Of a stretch of 18,618 nt of DNA, positions 1-7,148 are shown one piece after another. Source of the stretch: JAKAWQ01 sp035549615 (GTDB lineage Bacteria > Pseudomonadota > Alphaproteobacteria > Acetobacterales > Acetobacteraceae). Location: contig DASZQO010000355.1 in assembly GCA_035549615.1 (NCBI GenBank), forward strand, positions 1-18,618, read 5' to 3'. The translations under genes were made by a program, and so were the position numbers. Position 1 is the first letter of the stretch. Each line of letters opens with the position of its first letter. The notes under the pieces were generated by a model that was given only the letters and a program-made list of their open reading frames with translations, did not search any database and was not told the origin of the DNA.

Positions 1-10
1 AAGGCCGCTA

Positions 11-48
11 GGGCGGGACGCGTTCGCTTTCGCTCACGCATCCTGCCC
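11..48 (-). terminator. Imperfect hairpin downstream of the DUF1127 gene, possible terminator
   Basis: Bases 11-18 pair with 41-48 (one G-T wobble). After one mismatch, bases 20-23 pair with 36-39, leaving a 12-base loop. An outer pair of 6-base arms (2-7 and 64-69) could extend the structure. It lies just past the stop of the minus-strand DUF1127 gene, where a terminator would be expected. No clear T tract follows inside the window, so termination is inferred from position and fold only. Confidence 0.35.
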
Positions 49-83
49 GAATGCGGGTCGCGTCGGCCTGAGCGCAGGCAACT

Positions 84-305
84 CTAATCATGCCAGAAGG
101 GCTTGCCGTGCTCGAAATGCGCCTGGGCGCGGCTGATCCCGAGATCCTTGAGCGCGGCATCATCAAGGGCAAGCAGCGCCGCCCGTTCGCGCCGACGCTC
201 CCGCCAGGCCGCCAGCTGCCCGCCCACGTTCCTGAAGGTGGCGAGAACGATGTGGATCGGCCGGGACGGATAGGGGGACCGGCTTGCGATCGCCAGCAGG
301 TTCAT
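84..305 (-). CDS. DUF1127 domain small protein (YjiS-like), 73 aa
   Basis: This is a small basic protein with the C-terminal DUF1127 signature. An arginine-rich helix (WRERRRERAALLAL, about residues 34-47) is followed by LDDAALKDLGISRAQ (about 47-61), and the protein ends in KPFWHD, a common ending for this family in Alphaproteobacteria. DUF1127 proteins are short, often present in many copies, and some are linked to RNA binding and to phosphate or carbon physiology. The role of this copy is unknown. Two in-frame ATGs (309-311 and 303-305) lie 6 bases apart. A GAGGAG Shine-Dalgarno sits 1 base from the first and 7 bases from the second, so the second ATG was chosen. A longer in-frame extension to 419 has no support from the family length. 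It is transcribed divergently from the LysR gene, which may regulate it, but nothing proves this. Confidence 0.85.
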   Translation of the reverse strand: MNLLAIASRSPYPSRPIHIVLATFRNVGGQLAAWRERRRERAALLALDDAALKDLGISRAQAHFEHGKPFWHD

Positions 306-426
306 CGCCATTCTCCTCACAACGAAGCGGAATGACCTTCGGTCTTGTATCTTCCGCCATTTTGTTCTGATCCCGTATCTTGAGGCTGTTTTTTCTATCG
401 ACAACCGAATAATCGTCATAGGATGT

Positions 427-441
427 GTGAGAGAAGCTCAC
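427..441 (+). promoter_or_regulatory. Candidate LysR-type operator (GTGAG-N5-CTCAC)
   Basis: A perfect 5-5-5 inverted repeat, GTGAG AGAAG CTCAC, lies 16 bases before the LysR start codon. It contains the T-N11-A spacing (T428, A440) that defines LysR-family boxes. Its place in the gap between the regulator and the divergent DUF1127 gene fits autoregulation. This is a pattern match, not a demonstrated site. Confidence 0.45.
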
Positions 442-457
442 GTGAAATTGGTGCCCA

Positions 458-1432
458 ATGGTCCGCAGACTGCCCCCGCTCAAGGCATTGCCCGACTTCG
501 AGGCCGCGGCCAGGCACCTCAGCTTCACCAAGGCGGCCGAGGAATTGCACGTCACCCATGGCGCGGTGAGCCGGCAGGTGAAATCGCTTGAGGATTATCT
601 CGGCCTGCGCCTGTTCCGACGCTTGAATCGTGCGCTGCGGTTGACCGACGAGGGACAGGCCTATGCGCAATCCGTGCGTGAAATGCTCGATTCTCTGGCG
701 GAGGCCACGCTGCGGCTCAGCATGCCGAGGCGGGGGCGGGAGCTTACGGTGAGCACCACCTATTCCTTCACGAGCGGCTGGCTGGTGCCGCGGCTCGGCC
801 GCTTCCGCGCGCTTCATCCGGATATCGATGTGCGTCTTCAGGCGAACGAGCAGGTTACCGATTTCGCACGGGACACGGTCGATCTTGCGATCCGTTATGG
901 GCGCGGCCATTATCCGGGCCTCGCGGCCGAGCGCTTCATGGGCGACGATTATGTGCCGGTGTGCAGCCCTGCGCTCCTCAAGGGAAAATATCCGCTCAAG
1001 AAACCCGCGGATCTTCGGCATCATATCCTGCTTCACGATGAGGGGACGGAAGTGGACTGGCGGATGTGGCTGATGGCGGCCGGCGTCGAGGGCGCTGATG
1101 CCTCGCGCGGACCGATCTTCAGCCATTCGAGCATGGTGATTCAGGCGGCAATTCGCGGCGAAGGGGTAGCACTCGGCCGAACGCCGCTCATCGAAGAGGA
1201 GCTCGCGAGCGGGCAGCTCGTGCGCCTCTTCAATCTCAGGCTCAAGGGCGAGCTCGCCTATTACATCGTCTATCCGCCGCGATCGCTCGAACGACCCAAG
1301 GTCCGCGCTTTCCGTGACTGGCTGCTGGCCGAGGCGAGCCAGAACCGGCCATCACGCCCGCACGGGATGAGCGAAGGCGGGGTTATGGGAGGGTCTCAAT
1401 CACGCAGGAAAATGATGACCCGGGCGGAATGA
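458..1432 (+). CDS. LysR family transcriptional regulator, GcvA-like, 324 aa
   Basis: This is a DNA-binding regulator of the LysR family. The N-terminal winged helix-turn-helix covers about residues 5-65. It opens RRLPPLKALPDFEAAARHLSFTKAAEELHVT and continues GAVSRQVKSLEDYLGLRLFRR, the wording of the GcvA subgroup. A linker and a periplasmic-binding-like effector domain (about 95-295) follow, with the segment VDLAIRYGRGHYPGL. The last 30 residues (SRPHGMSEGG onward) are low in complexity and extend beyond the usual family length of about 300, so the tail may be unstructured. The ATG at 458 gives the expected N-terminus but has no clear Shine-Dalgarno. It converges on the CoA-transferase operon, 75 bp away, and is divergent from the DUF1127 gene. 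It may control the nearby CoA-transferase or ligase operons, which is an inference from proximity. The effector is unknown. Confidence 0.93.
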   Translation: MVRRLPPLKALPDFEAAARHLSFTKAAEELHVTHGAVSRQVKSLEDYLGLRLFRRLNRALRLTDEGQAYAQSVREMLDSLAEATLRLSMPRRGRELTVSTTYSFTSGWLVPRLGRFRALHPDIDVRLQANEQVTDFARDTVDLAIRYGRGHYPGLAAERFMGDDYVPVCSPALLKGKYPLKKPADLRHHILLHDEGTEVDWRMWLMAAGVEGADASRGPIFSHSSMVIQAAIRGEGVALGRTPLIEEELASGQLVRLFNLRLKGELAYYIVYPPRSLERPKVRAFRDWLLAEASQNRPSRPHGMSEGGVMGGSQSRRKMMTRAE

Positions 1433-1507
1433 GCGAGCGCGGGCCACCGCCTCACGCGCGAATAAATATTCCGTGTCGCGATCGTATCGTCCGCGTTCCG
1501 CCTCTTT

Positions 1508-2731
1508 CTATTTTCGCCGCCGGTCGGGAAGGGCGCCACTCGCCCGCAGCGCCGCCAGCCTCTCCGTCGCGAATCCGTGCTCGCCCAGAACCTTCTCGGC
1601 ATCGGCTCCGAAGGCGGGCGGCTTGCGGCGCGTGCCGCCCGGCGTGCGGGAAAATTTGATCGGGGTGCCGAGCCCGCGATAACCGTCCAGCGCTGTGACC
1701 ATGCCGCGGTGCGCGGTGTGCGGCGCGGCGAGCGCCTCATCCACCGCGAGGACCGGCCCGACCGGCAACCCCGCCGCAAGCAGACGCGCGGCGAGCGCAT
1801 AGCCATCCTCCTTCGCGAAGGTTGTGGCGAGCGCGTCCGTGAGCGCCGGCCGATGGGCGAGACGCTCGGCATTGGTGAGAAAGCGCGGATCCCGCGCCAG
1901 ATCCGGCCGGCCGATTTCCTGCGCAAGCCGGGTGAACTGACCGTCATTGCCGATGGCAAGGAAAATCTCGCAGGTGCGCGTGCGGTATTTCTCATAAGGG
2001 GCGATGTTCGGATGCGGGTTGCCGAGCGGGACCGGCCTTCTTCCATTGAGAAAGAAATTCGCAGCCTGGGGATGGAGCAGCGCGAGCCCGCAATCATAGA
2101 GCGTCATGTCGAGGAACTGGCCGTGACCGGAGTGCGCGCGCTCGAACAGCGCCATCATGATGCCGAGCGCGGAGAAGAGCCCCGTGGCGAGATCGACCAC
2201 CGGCGTGCCGAGCCGGACCGGCCCGTCCGCCGGTTCGCCATTCACACTCATCAGCCCGGTCATCGCCTGCAGGATCGCGTCATAGCCGGGCATGCCGCCG
2301 AGCGGGCCGTCGGCGCCGAAGCCCGAGATCCGGCAATGAACGAGGCGCGGAAAGCGCGGCGCGAGATCGGCATAGCCGAGGCCCCAGCGCTCCATCGTGC
2401 CGGGCTTGAAGTTCTCCACCAGCACGTCCGCCTGGGCGAGCAGCGCGAGCAGCACCTCCCGCCCCTCCGGCTTCGCGAGGTCGAGCCCGACCGAGCGCTT
2501 GTTGCGATTGACGCCGATGAAATAGCTCGCCGTGCCGTCCGCATCGAAGGGCGGCCCCCAGTCGCGCGTCTCATCGCCCTGCGGCGGCTCGAGCTTGATG
2601 ATTTCGGCGCCGTGATCGGCGAGAATCATGGTGCAGAACGGCCCGCCGAGCACGCGGGAGAGATCGATCACCCTGAGCCCGGCGAGCGCCCCGGCAGAGC
2701 TCGTGCGCGGCGCGGCGGCGGGGCCTTCCAT
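1508..2731 (-). CDS. CaiB/BaiF (family III) CoA-transferase, 407 aa
   Basis: Family III CoA-transferases move CoA between carboxylic acids through a tight complex, as in formyl-CoA:oxalate and carnitine CoA-transferases. The sequence has the family opening LAGLRVIDLSRVLGGPFCTMILADHGAEIIKLEPP (about residues 16-50). It continues with NRNKRSVGLDL (75-85), VLVENFKPGTMERWGLGY (103-120) and CRISGFGADGPLGGMPGYDAI (133-153). D180 in GTPVVDLATG sits where formyl-CoA transferase has its catalytic aspartate. The length is normal for the family. It is the last gene of the CoA-transferase operon: its ATG overlaps the stop of subunit B by one base (TGATG), which implies translational coupling. The acyl donor and acceptor cannot be read from sequence. 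The extra 15 or so residues before LAGLRV are low in complexity, so an internal start is possible, but the overlap favours this one. Confidence 0.93.
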   Translation of the reverse strand: MEGPAAAPRTSSAGALAGLRVIDLSRVLGGPFCTMILADHGAEIIKLEPPQGDETRDWGPPFDADGTASYFIGVNRNKRSVGLDLAKPEGREVLLALLAQADVLVENFKPGTMERWGLGYADLAPRFPRLVHCRISGFGADGPLGGMPGYDAILQAMTGLMSVNGEPADGPVRLGTPVVDLATGLFSALGIMMALFERAHSGHGQFLDMTLYDCGLALLHPQAANFFLNGRRPVPLGNPHPNIAPYEKYRTRTCEIFLAIGNDGQFTRLAQEIGRPDLARDPRFLTNAERLAHRPALTDALATTFAKEDGYALAARLLAAGLPVGPVLAVDEALAAPHTAHRGMVTALDGYRGLGTPIKFSRTPGGTRRKPPAFGADAEKVLGEHGFATERLAALRASGALPDRRRK

Positions 2732-3465
2732 CAGGCGCTCCGCCGCGCCGGCGCTTGCGGCCAGAGGCGCGCGGCAAAGGCGGGATAGATCGGCGCCATC
2801 GCCGCCGCGACCGGCCCGCGCAGGAGCGCCAATTCCTCCTCCGCCGGCTCGGCGGTTTCCCCAAGCCCGTCTGCGATGTCATAGTCGAACCCGGTCGCGG
2901 CGCGGATGCTCGCCTCGCTCTCGCCCGGATGGACCGAGACCAGGGTGAAGCGCGCATGCGCGGGGGAGAAGCGGAAGACGGCCCGGCCAGTCACCAGCGC
3001 ATCGGCATGGCCGCGGCGGAACGTGCCAGGGGGCGAGGTGCCAGGGGCCGAGATGTGCGCGACGCGCGGCACCAGCACGCGCTTCGAGTGTTCGAGGCGG
3101 AAAAGGATCGTCCGCGGCACCATCATGTACATGAAGGCCGAGCCGAAGCTGCCCGGAAAGCGCACGCTGCGGCCGGGCCATTCGCCGATTCCGATCAGGT
3201 TGATATTGCCGGTCCCGTCGATCTCGCCTCCCCCCAGGAAGAAGAGATCGATGCGGCCTTGCGCCGCCAGGTCGAAAAGTTCGCCCGTGCCGTCCGTGAA
3301 GGGATTGCCTTCACGTTGATGCAGCAACGAAATCCGCAGATCGCCGGCCATTTCCCGGGCCAGGAAGGAAGCCGCGGCCGGGATCGGGCTTGCGGCGCCG
3401 ACGGCCACATGGCGGGCGGGCAGGATCAGCCTTGCGATCGCCGTGATCAGCCCTTCCTCGGTCAT
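2731..3465 (-). CDS. Family I CoA-transferase subunit B (glutaconate CoA-transferase-like), 244 aa
   Basis: This is the beta subunit of a two-subunit CoA-transferase resembling glutaconate CoA-transferase GctB and related CatJ/IpdB proteins. Visible matches are LFFLGGGEIDGTGNINLIGIG (about residues 73-93), a glycine-rich PGSFGSAFMY segment (104-113) and EHSKRVLVPRVAHISAPG (about 124-141). These align by eye with the GctB run from FIGGAQIDPYGNVN to YVTSPG. The catalytic glutamate of GctB (Glu54) has a plausible counterpart at E52 in LLHQREGNPF, although the local sequence differs from the usual ESG. The start overlaps the stop of subunit A by 4 bases (ATGA) and the stop overlaps the CaiB-type gene by 1 base, so the three are co-translated. 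If E52 is not catalytic, the protein could be a CoA-ester hydrolase or lyase, as reported for IpdAB. Confidence 0.88.
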   Translation of the reverse strand: MTEEGLITAIARLILPARHVAVGAASPIPAAASFLAREMAGDLRISLLHQREGNPFTDGTGELFDLAAQGRIDLFFLGGGEIDGTGNINLIGIGEWPGRSVRFPGSFGSAFMYMMVPRTILFRLEHSKRVLVPRVAHISAPGTSPPGTFRRGHADALVTGRAVFRFSPAHARFTLVSVHPGESEASIRAATGFDYDIADGLGETAEPAEEELALLRGPVAAAMAPIYPAFAARLWPQAPARRSA

Positions 3466-4283
3466 TCGGCGGCTTCGGCCGGGCTTTTGTGCACATAGCG
3501 CGCGAGATAGGCGCGGAACCCCTCCTCGGTGCGGGCGAGGGCGGCATATTCGGCGAGATGGGCGGCATCGTCCGGATATTCGCCGGTGAGGCCGCCCGGC
3601 CAGGCGCCGCGCTCGGCGATCGCCACCGCCTCGATATAGGCGCCGCTGACGGTTCCCGCCGCGAGATGCGCATCGGCCAGAAGATTGTGGCCGATCACCC
3701 GCTCCACCGTGACGAAGGTGCGGCGCGCCGCATGCGCCATCACCGCGAGCTCGCGATGCCGCCCGACCCAGACATTGCCCTCGCGGTCCGCCATTGCGGC
3801 GTGGAAGACGGCGAAATCGGGCGCGAGCGCGGGCAGAAGGACGATCGGATCATCCTTGGCGAAGGGATTGTCGATCACCAGCCAATCCGGCCGATGGGCG
3901 AGAAGATCGCTGCCCAGGATGCCGCGGATCGGGATGAAGGGAATGGCTTTGGCCGCCGCTTCCAGCATGGAATGCATCGCCGGGCAGGTCGCGTCCTTCA
4001 TGCGCAGCGTTCCGGCCTTGATCGCGCGCGTGAAGCAGGGAGCGGGGCCCGCCTCGTCGAGCGAAACCGCGCTCGAGTGCACTTCCGCCACGGAGCCCGC
4101 GCCGATCAGGAGATCGGTGGCGTAGCCGGAGACCGGCACCCCGACGAGGTGAAGCCCCCTGGTGCCGGCACGGACGAGCGCCCGGGCGAAGGATGCGGGC
4201 GTGGCCGAATTGTCCGGCGGGATGGCAAGCATCGCCCCCGCCGGCAGCATTCCGGCCAGAGTTTCGAGATCGACGAGGCGCAT
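3462..4283 (-). CDS. Family I CoA-transferase subunit A (glutaconate CoA-transferase-like), 273 aa
   Basis: This is the alpha subunit partner of the downstream subunit B. Features shared with GctA-type proteins include the segment running from LPFLPV-like IPFIPIRGILGSDLL (about residues 114-128) through WLVIDNPFAKDDPIVLLPAL (about 133-152), then DFAVFHAAMADREGNVWVG and the RTFVTVERVI strand. It is shorter than GctA (about 320 aa), nearer the 270-290 aa of the shorter subunits in this superfamily. The ATG is preceded by a strong GGAGGAGG ribosome site 5 bases upstream. It is the first gene of the minus-strand operon A-B-CaiB. The 162-bp divergent region upstream is shared with the glutamine-synthetase-like gene. 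The complex would activate a small dicarboxylic or hydroxy acid by CoA transfer in the cytoplasm; the substrate is unknown. Confidence 0.87.
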   Translation of the reverse strand: MRLVDLETLAGMLPAGAMLAIPPDNSATPASFARALVRAGTRGLHLVGVPVSGYATDLLIGAGSVAEVHSSAVSLDEAGPAPCFTRAIKAGTLRMKDATCPAMHSMLEAAAKAIPFIPIRGILGSDLLAHRPDWLVIDNPFAKDDPIVLLPALAPDFAVFHAAMADREGNVWVGRHRELAVMAHAARRTFVTVERVIGHNLLADAHLAAGTVSGAYIEAVAIAERGAWPGGLTGEYPDDAAHLAEYAALARTEEGFRAYLARYVHKSPAEAAE

Positions 4284-4382
4284 GCGGACCTCCTCCCTGG
4301 AAGCCGGGCAATTCTAGCGCCCGCCGGCAAAGCCCTGCCAGTGCCCGCGCCTTGCTCCGCCGCCGCCTCCCGGTGCCTCGCC

Positions 4383-4402
4383 TTGGCGGGCATTTTCGCC
4401 AA
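4383..4402. promoter_or_regulatory. Inverted repeat TTGGCG-N8-CGCCAA in the divergent promoter region
   Basis: Perfect 6-base arms, TTGGCG (4383-4388) and CGCCAA (4397-4402), are separated by 8 bases. The repeat lies between the divergent CoA-transferase operon (start 4283) and the glutamine-synthetase-like operon (start 4446). That placement suits an operator able to control both. No regulator can be assigned; the LysR protein at 458-1432 is the nearest candidate. Confidence 0.4.
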
Positions 4403-4445
4403 TGATGCGGATTCGATTCCATTCTTTCGGGAGGCCCGAGCATCC

Positions 4446-5708
4446 ATGCAGCGTGAGGACCTGGTGTTCGCCGGCATCTGTGATTGGTCGGGGCTGGTGC
4501 GCGGCAAGGCGTTCCCGGTTGCCGACACCGAGGCGCGGCTCGCCAAGGGGATGGGCCTGACCCACTCGAATATCATGATGTCCTGCTTCGGGCCGATCTA
4601 CACGACGCCCTTCGGCACCGGGGGCGATCTGATCATCCGCCCCGACCCGCGCGCGCATGTCGCGGTTCCCTTCGAGGACGGAACCGCCGAGCGCTTCTAT
4701 CTGGGCGACATCCAGAACACCGATGGCAGCCCCTGGGAGTGCTGCCCGCGCGAATTCCTCAAGAGCGCCATCGTGGCGCTTGCCGGCTTCGGGCTCAGCC
4801 TCAAGGCGAGCTTCGAGCAGGAGTTTGTCTATACCGGCGTCGAGGATCGGCCCGGCTCGACCTATGCCTATGACATGTTCCGCCGCCAGGGCATTTTTGG
4901 CGAGGCGCTGATGGCCGCGCTGAACGCGGCCGGCCTGGTGCCGGACAGTTTCCTGCCCGAATATGGCGCGCGGCAGTTCGAGGTCACCGTCGCCCATGAG
5001 CCCGCGTTGCGGGCCGCGGACGGGGCGGTGATCATGCGTGAGATGGCCCGCGGTGTCGCCTGGCGGCTTGGCCATCGGGTCATCCTCTCGCCCATGCTCG
5101 AGCCGGCGGGCATCGGCAACGGCACCCATATCCACATGAGCCTTTGGGAGGGGGAGCGGCCGGTGACGCATGATCCCGCCCGGCCGCGTCTCATCAGCCA
5201 GCGGGCGGAGCCTTTCTTCGCCGGCATTCTTGCCCACATGGCGGCGATCGCGGCCTTCTCCGCGCCCGCGGTCGCCTCCTATTTCCGGCTTACCCCCAAT
5301 CGCTGGGCTCCGGTGCATGTGGATCTCGGCGTGCAGGACCGCGGTGTTGCGCTCCGCGTCGCCCCGGTCTTCGCCACCGCCGCCGCCCCGCCCGCCGATC
5401 AGTTCAATGTCGAGTTTCGCGTGGCGGACGCCGCAAGCTGCCCCTATCTCGTGCTGGGCGCGCTCATCCATGCCGGGGTGGACGGGCTGCGGCGGGGCCT
5501 TGCCTTGCCGCCGCCCGGCACGGCGGCGCCACTGCTGCCGCGCAGCCTGAAGGAGGCGCTGGAGGCGCTGGCCGCGGACGCGGCGGCCAGAAGCTGGTGG
5601 AGCGAGACGGCGATGTCCGCCTATCTCGCCTTCAAGAAGGCCGAGATCGCGTCCCTGGACGGGCTGGATGACGCGGAGATCTGCGCCCGCTATGCCGAGG
5701 TCTATTGA
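4446..5708 (+). CDS. Glutamine synthetase family ligase (GlnA-like), 420 aa
   Basis: This is an ATP-dependent amine ligase of the glutamine synthetase superfamily, which couples the gamma-carboxyl of glutamate to ammonia or another amine through gamma-glutamyl phosphate. The metal and glutamate site motifs are present: E124-Q-E126 in SFEQEF, PEYGARQFE (171-179), GNGTHIH (224-230), SYFRL (279-282) with NRWAPV, DRGVALR (298-304) and NVEFR (321-325). A short N-terminal beta-grasp-type domain (about 1-95) precedes the catalytic domain. At 420 aa it is shorter than housekeeping GlnA (about 470) and lacks the adenylylation-loop context, which fits GlnA-like enzymes acting on polyamines, ethanolamine or alkylamines. 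The ATG at 4446 has GGGAGG 11 bases upstream. The open frame extends far upstream, but that part is antisense to the CoA-transferase gene and has no GS similarity. It is followed 4 bp later by the amidohydrolase. Confidence 0.9.
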   Translation: MQREDLVFAGICDWSGLVRGKAFPVADTEARLAKGMGLTHSNIMMSCFGPIYTTPFGTGGDLIIRPDPRAHVAVPFEDGTAERFYLGDIQNTDGSPWECCPREFLKSAIVALAGFGLSLKASFEQEFVYTGVEDRPGSTYAYDMFRRQGIFGEALMAALNAAGLVPDSFLPEYGARQFEVTVAHEPALRAADGAVIMREMARGVAWRLGHRVILSPMLEPAGIGNGTHIHMSLWEGERPVTHDPARPRLISQRAEPFFAGILAHMAAIAAFSAPAVASYFRLTPNRWAPVHVDLGVQDRGVALRVAPVFATAAAPPADQFNVEFRVADAASCPYLVLGALIHAGVDGLRRGLALPPPGTAAPLLPRSLKEALEALAADAAARSWWSETAMSAYLAFKKAEIASLDGLDDAEICARYAEVY

Positions 5709-5712
5709 GCCG

Positions 5713-6498
5713 ATGAGGGAGGCCCTGCCCTTGCTCGGGCCCGGCGAGCCCTTTCCGGTCCGCCAGCTCAACCCGCATGGCGGGAGCGATTTCCTGCTCA
5801 CCGCCGACCATGCCGGGCGCCGGATTCCGGCCTCTCTCGGCACGCTCGGTCTCTCTCGCGGCGAGCTTGGCCGGCATATCGCCTGGGATATCGGCATCGC
5901 CGGCGTGGTGCGCCGCATGGCCAGGGCGCTCGATGCCGCCGCGCTGCTGCAGCGCTATTCCCGCCTCGTGATCGACTGCAACCGTCAGCCGAGCGTGCCG
6001 AGCGCCTTCCCGGAGGTGAGCGAGATGACGGTGGTGCCGGGCAACCGCGCGCTCTCGCCCGAGGAAAAGGCGCGGCGGCGGGAGGCGATCTTCACGCCCT
6101 ACCATGACGCGATCGCGGCCGTCATCGCGCGCCGCCGCGCGGCCGGGCGCCGGACCGTCTATATCGCGATGCACAGTTTCACGCCGGTCTTCAAGGGCGT
6201 GGCGCGGACGATGCATTGCGCCGTGCTGTTCAACCGCAATCCGCGTCTTTCGCTGGCCCTGGCTCAGCTCCTGCGGGCCGAGGGTGATCTTGAGGTCGGC
6301 GAGAACGAGCCCTATCGCGTGACCGACCAGACCGATTACGGCGTGCCCGTGCATGCCGAGCGGGGCGGGCTCGATTATGTCGAGATCGAAATCCGCCAGG
6401 ACCTGATCACAACCCTGGCCGGCCAGGCAGCCTGGGCGGAGCGCCTGGCGCGGCTCCTTCCGATTGCCGACCAGCGCATCACGGAGAAGGCGGCATGA
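5713..6498 (+). CDS. N-formylglutamate amidohydrolase family protein, 261 aa
   Basis: This is a zinc-type amidohydrolase of the PF05013 family, which includes N-formylglutamate deformylase (HutG) of histidine degradation. Family segments are TADHAGRRIP (about residues 30-39), HIAWDIGIAG (55-64), SRLVIDCNRQP (83-93), a central TPYHDAI (128-134), AMHSFTPVFKG (152-162), GENEPY (196-201) and VEIEIRQDL (223-231). The histidines and acidic residues expected for metal binding are therefore present. The start is uncertain: in-frame ATGs at 5668, 5692 and 5713 all lack a well-spaced ribosome site. 5713 was chosen because it lies just after the ligase stop and keeps the usual N-terminus. Its stop overlaps the next gene by 4 bases. 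No other histidine-degradation genes are nearby, so HutG function is unlikely. Next to a GS-like ligase it may hydrolyse a different N-acyl or gamma-glutamyl amide. Confidence 0.88.
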   Translation: MREALPLLGPGEPFPVRQLNPHGGSDFLLTADHAGRRIPASLGTLGLSRGELGRHIAWDIGIAGVVRRMARALDAAALLQRYSRLVIDCNRQPSVPSAFPEVSEMTVVPGNRALSPEEKARRREAIFTPYHDAIAAVIARRRAAGRRTVYIAMHSFTPVFKGVARTMHCAVLFNRNPRLSLALAQLLRAEGDLEVGENEPYRVTDQTDYGVPVHAERGGLDYVEIEIRQDLITTLAGQAAWAERLARLLPIADQRITEKAA

Positions 6499-7145
6499 GG
6501 GATTTCGGCCTGAGCCGGGATGTTCCGGTGGAGAAGGGCAAGACCGCCCTGCTTTTCATCGATGTGCAGAAATATTCCGCGCCGGGCGGCGGTGGCACGT
6601 CCGGCCTTTCACCGGAGGAGATCCAGGCGACCTACGGCTATTTCTTCAAGCAGATGCGCGAGCATGCGGTTCCCAACATGCAGCGCCTGCAGCGCGCCGC
6701 CCGGGAGGCCGGGGTCGAGGTGATGTACACGGTGATCGAGGCGCTGACGAAAGATGGGCGCGATCTCAGCCTCGATTACAAGATCTCCCGGCTTTTCTGC
6801 CCGAAAGGCTCGCGCGATGCCGAGGTGCTGGACGAGATCGCGCCCCAGGGAGACGAGATCATTCTTCCGAAGACGTCATCCTCCGTCTTCATTTCCACGC
6901 ATCTTCATTATGTTCTCGGCAATCTCGGCGTGAAATATCTTATCATCGCCGGCGTGCTGACCGACCAGTGCGTCGATTCCGCCGTCCGCGACGCCTGCGA
7001 TCTTGGCTATCTCGTCACGCTGCCAACCGATGCCTGCGCCACCCTGAGCGCCGCGCGGCACGAAAGCTCGCTTGCCAACAATCGCGGCTATTGCCGCCAG
7101 GTCACCACCGCCGAGCTTTGCGCCGAACTCGCCAGATTGAAATGA
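6495..7145 (+). CDS. Cysteine hydrolase of the isochorismatase superfamily (RutB-like), 216 aa
   Basis: This is a cytoplasmic amidase-type enzyme with the isochorismatase/nicotinamidase fold. The catalytic triad is visible: D23 in LLFIDVQ, K126 in ILPKTSSSVF and C159 in GVLTDQCVDSAVRDA. A cis-peptide-type stretch, IIAGVLTDQC, precedes the nucleophile. The wording KTSSSVF and LTDQCVDSAVRDA is typical of the group that contains ureidoacrylate, biuret and related amide hydrolases, but also many uncharacterised members, so the substrate is open. The ATG overlaps the stop of the preceding amidohydrolase (ATGA), showing translational coupling in a three-gene operon. A hairpin follows directly after the stop. 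Together with the GS-like ligase it suggests assimilation of nitrogen from an amide or ureide, which is inference. Confidence 0.9.
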   Translation: MRDFGLSRDVPVEKGKTALLFIDVQKYSAPGGGGTSGLSPEEIQATYGYFFKQMREHAVPNMQRLQRAAREAGVEVMYTVIEALTKDGRDLSLDYKISRLFCPKGSRDAEVLDEIAPQGDEIILPKTSSSVFISTHLHYVLGNLGVKYLIIAGVLTDQCVDSAVRDACDLGYLVTLPTDACATLSAARHESSLANNRGYCRQVTTAELCAELARLK

Positions 7146-7148
7146 ACG

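Noticed and set aside
163..555. 130-aa minus-strand frame overlapping the DUF1127 and LysR genes
   Set aside because: It is out of frame with both genes, which have clear family signatures, and has no domain or ribosome site of its own.
1577..2788. 403-aa plus-strand open frame
   Set aside because: It is antisense to the CaiB-type CoA-transferase and has no recognisable motif.
3489..4445. N-terminal extension of the glutamine-synthetase-like gene back to 3489
   Set aside because: The upstream part of the open frame is antisense to CoA-transferase subunit A, has Arg/Gly/His-rich composition and lacks GS similarity. The ATG at 4446 gives a normal N-terminus.
4314..5918. 534-aa minus-strand open frame
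   Set aside because: It is antisense to the glutamine-synthetase-like gene, with Arg/Gly/His-rich shadow composition typical of high-GC DNA.
5713..6498. Assignment as HutG in histidine degradation
   Set aside because: The family fits, but no hutH, hutU, hutI or hutF gene is nearby, and the neighbours are a GS-like ligase and a cysteine hydrolase.
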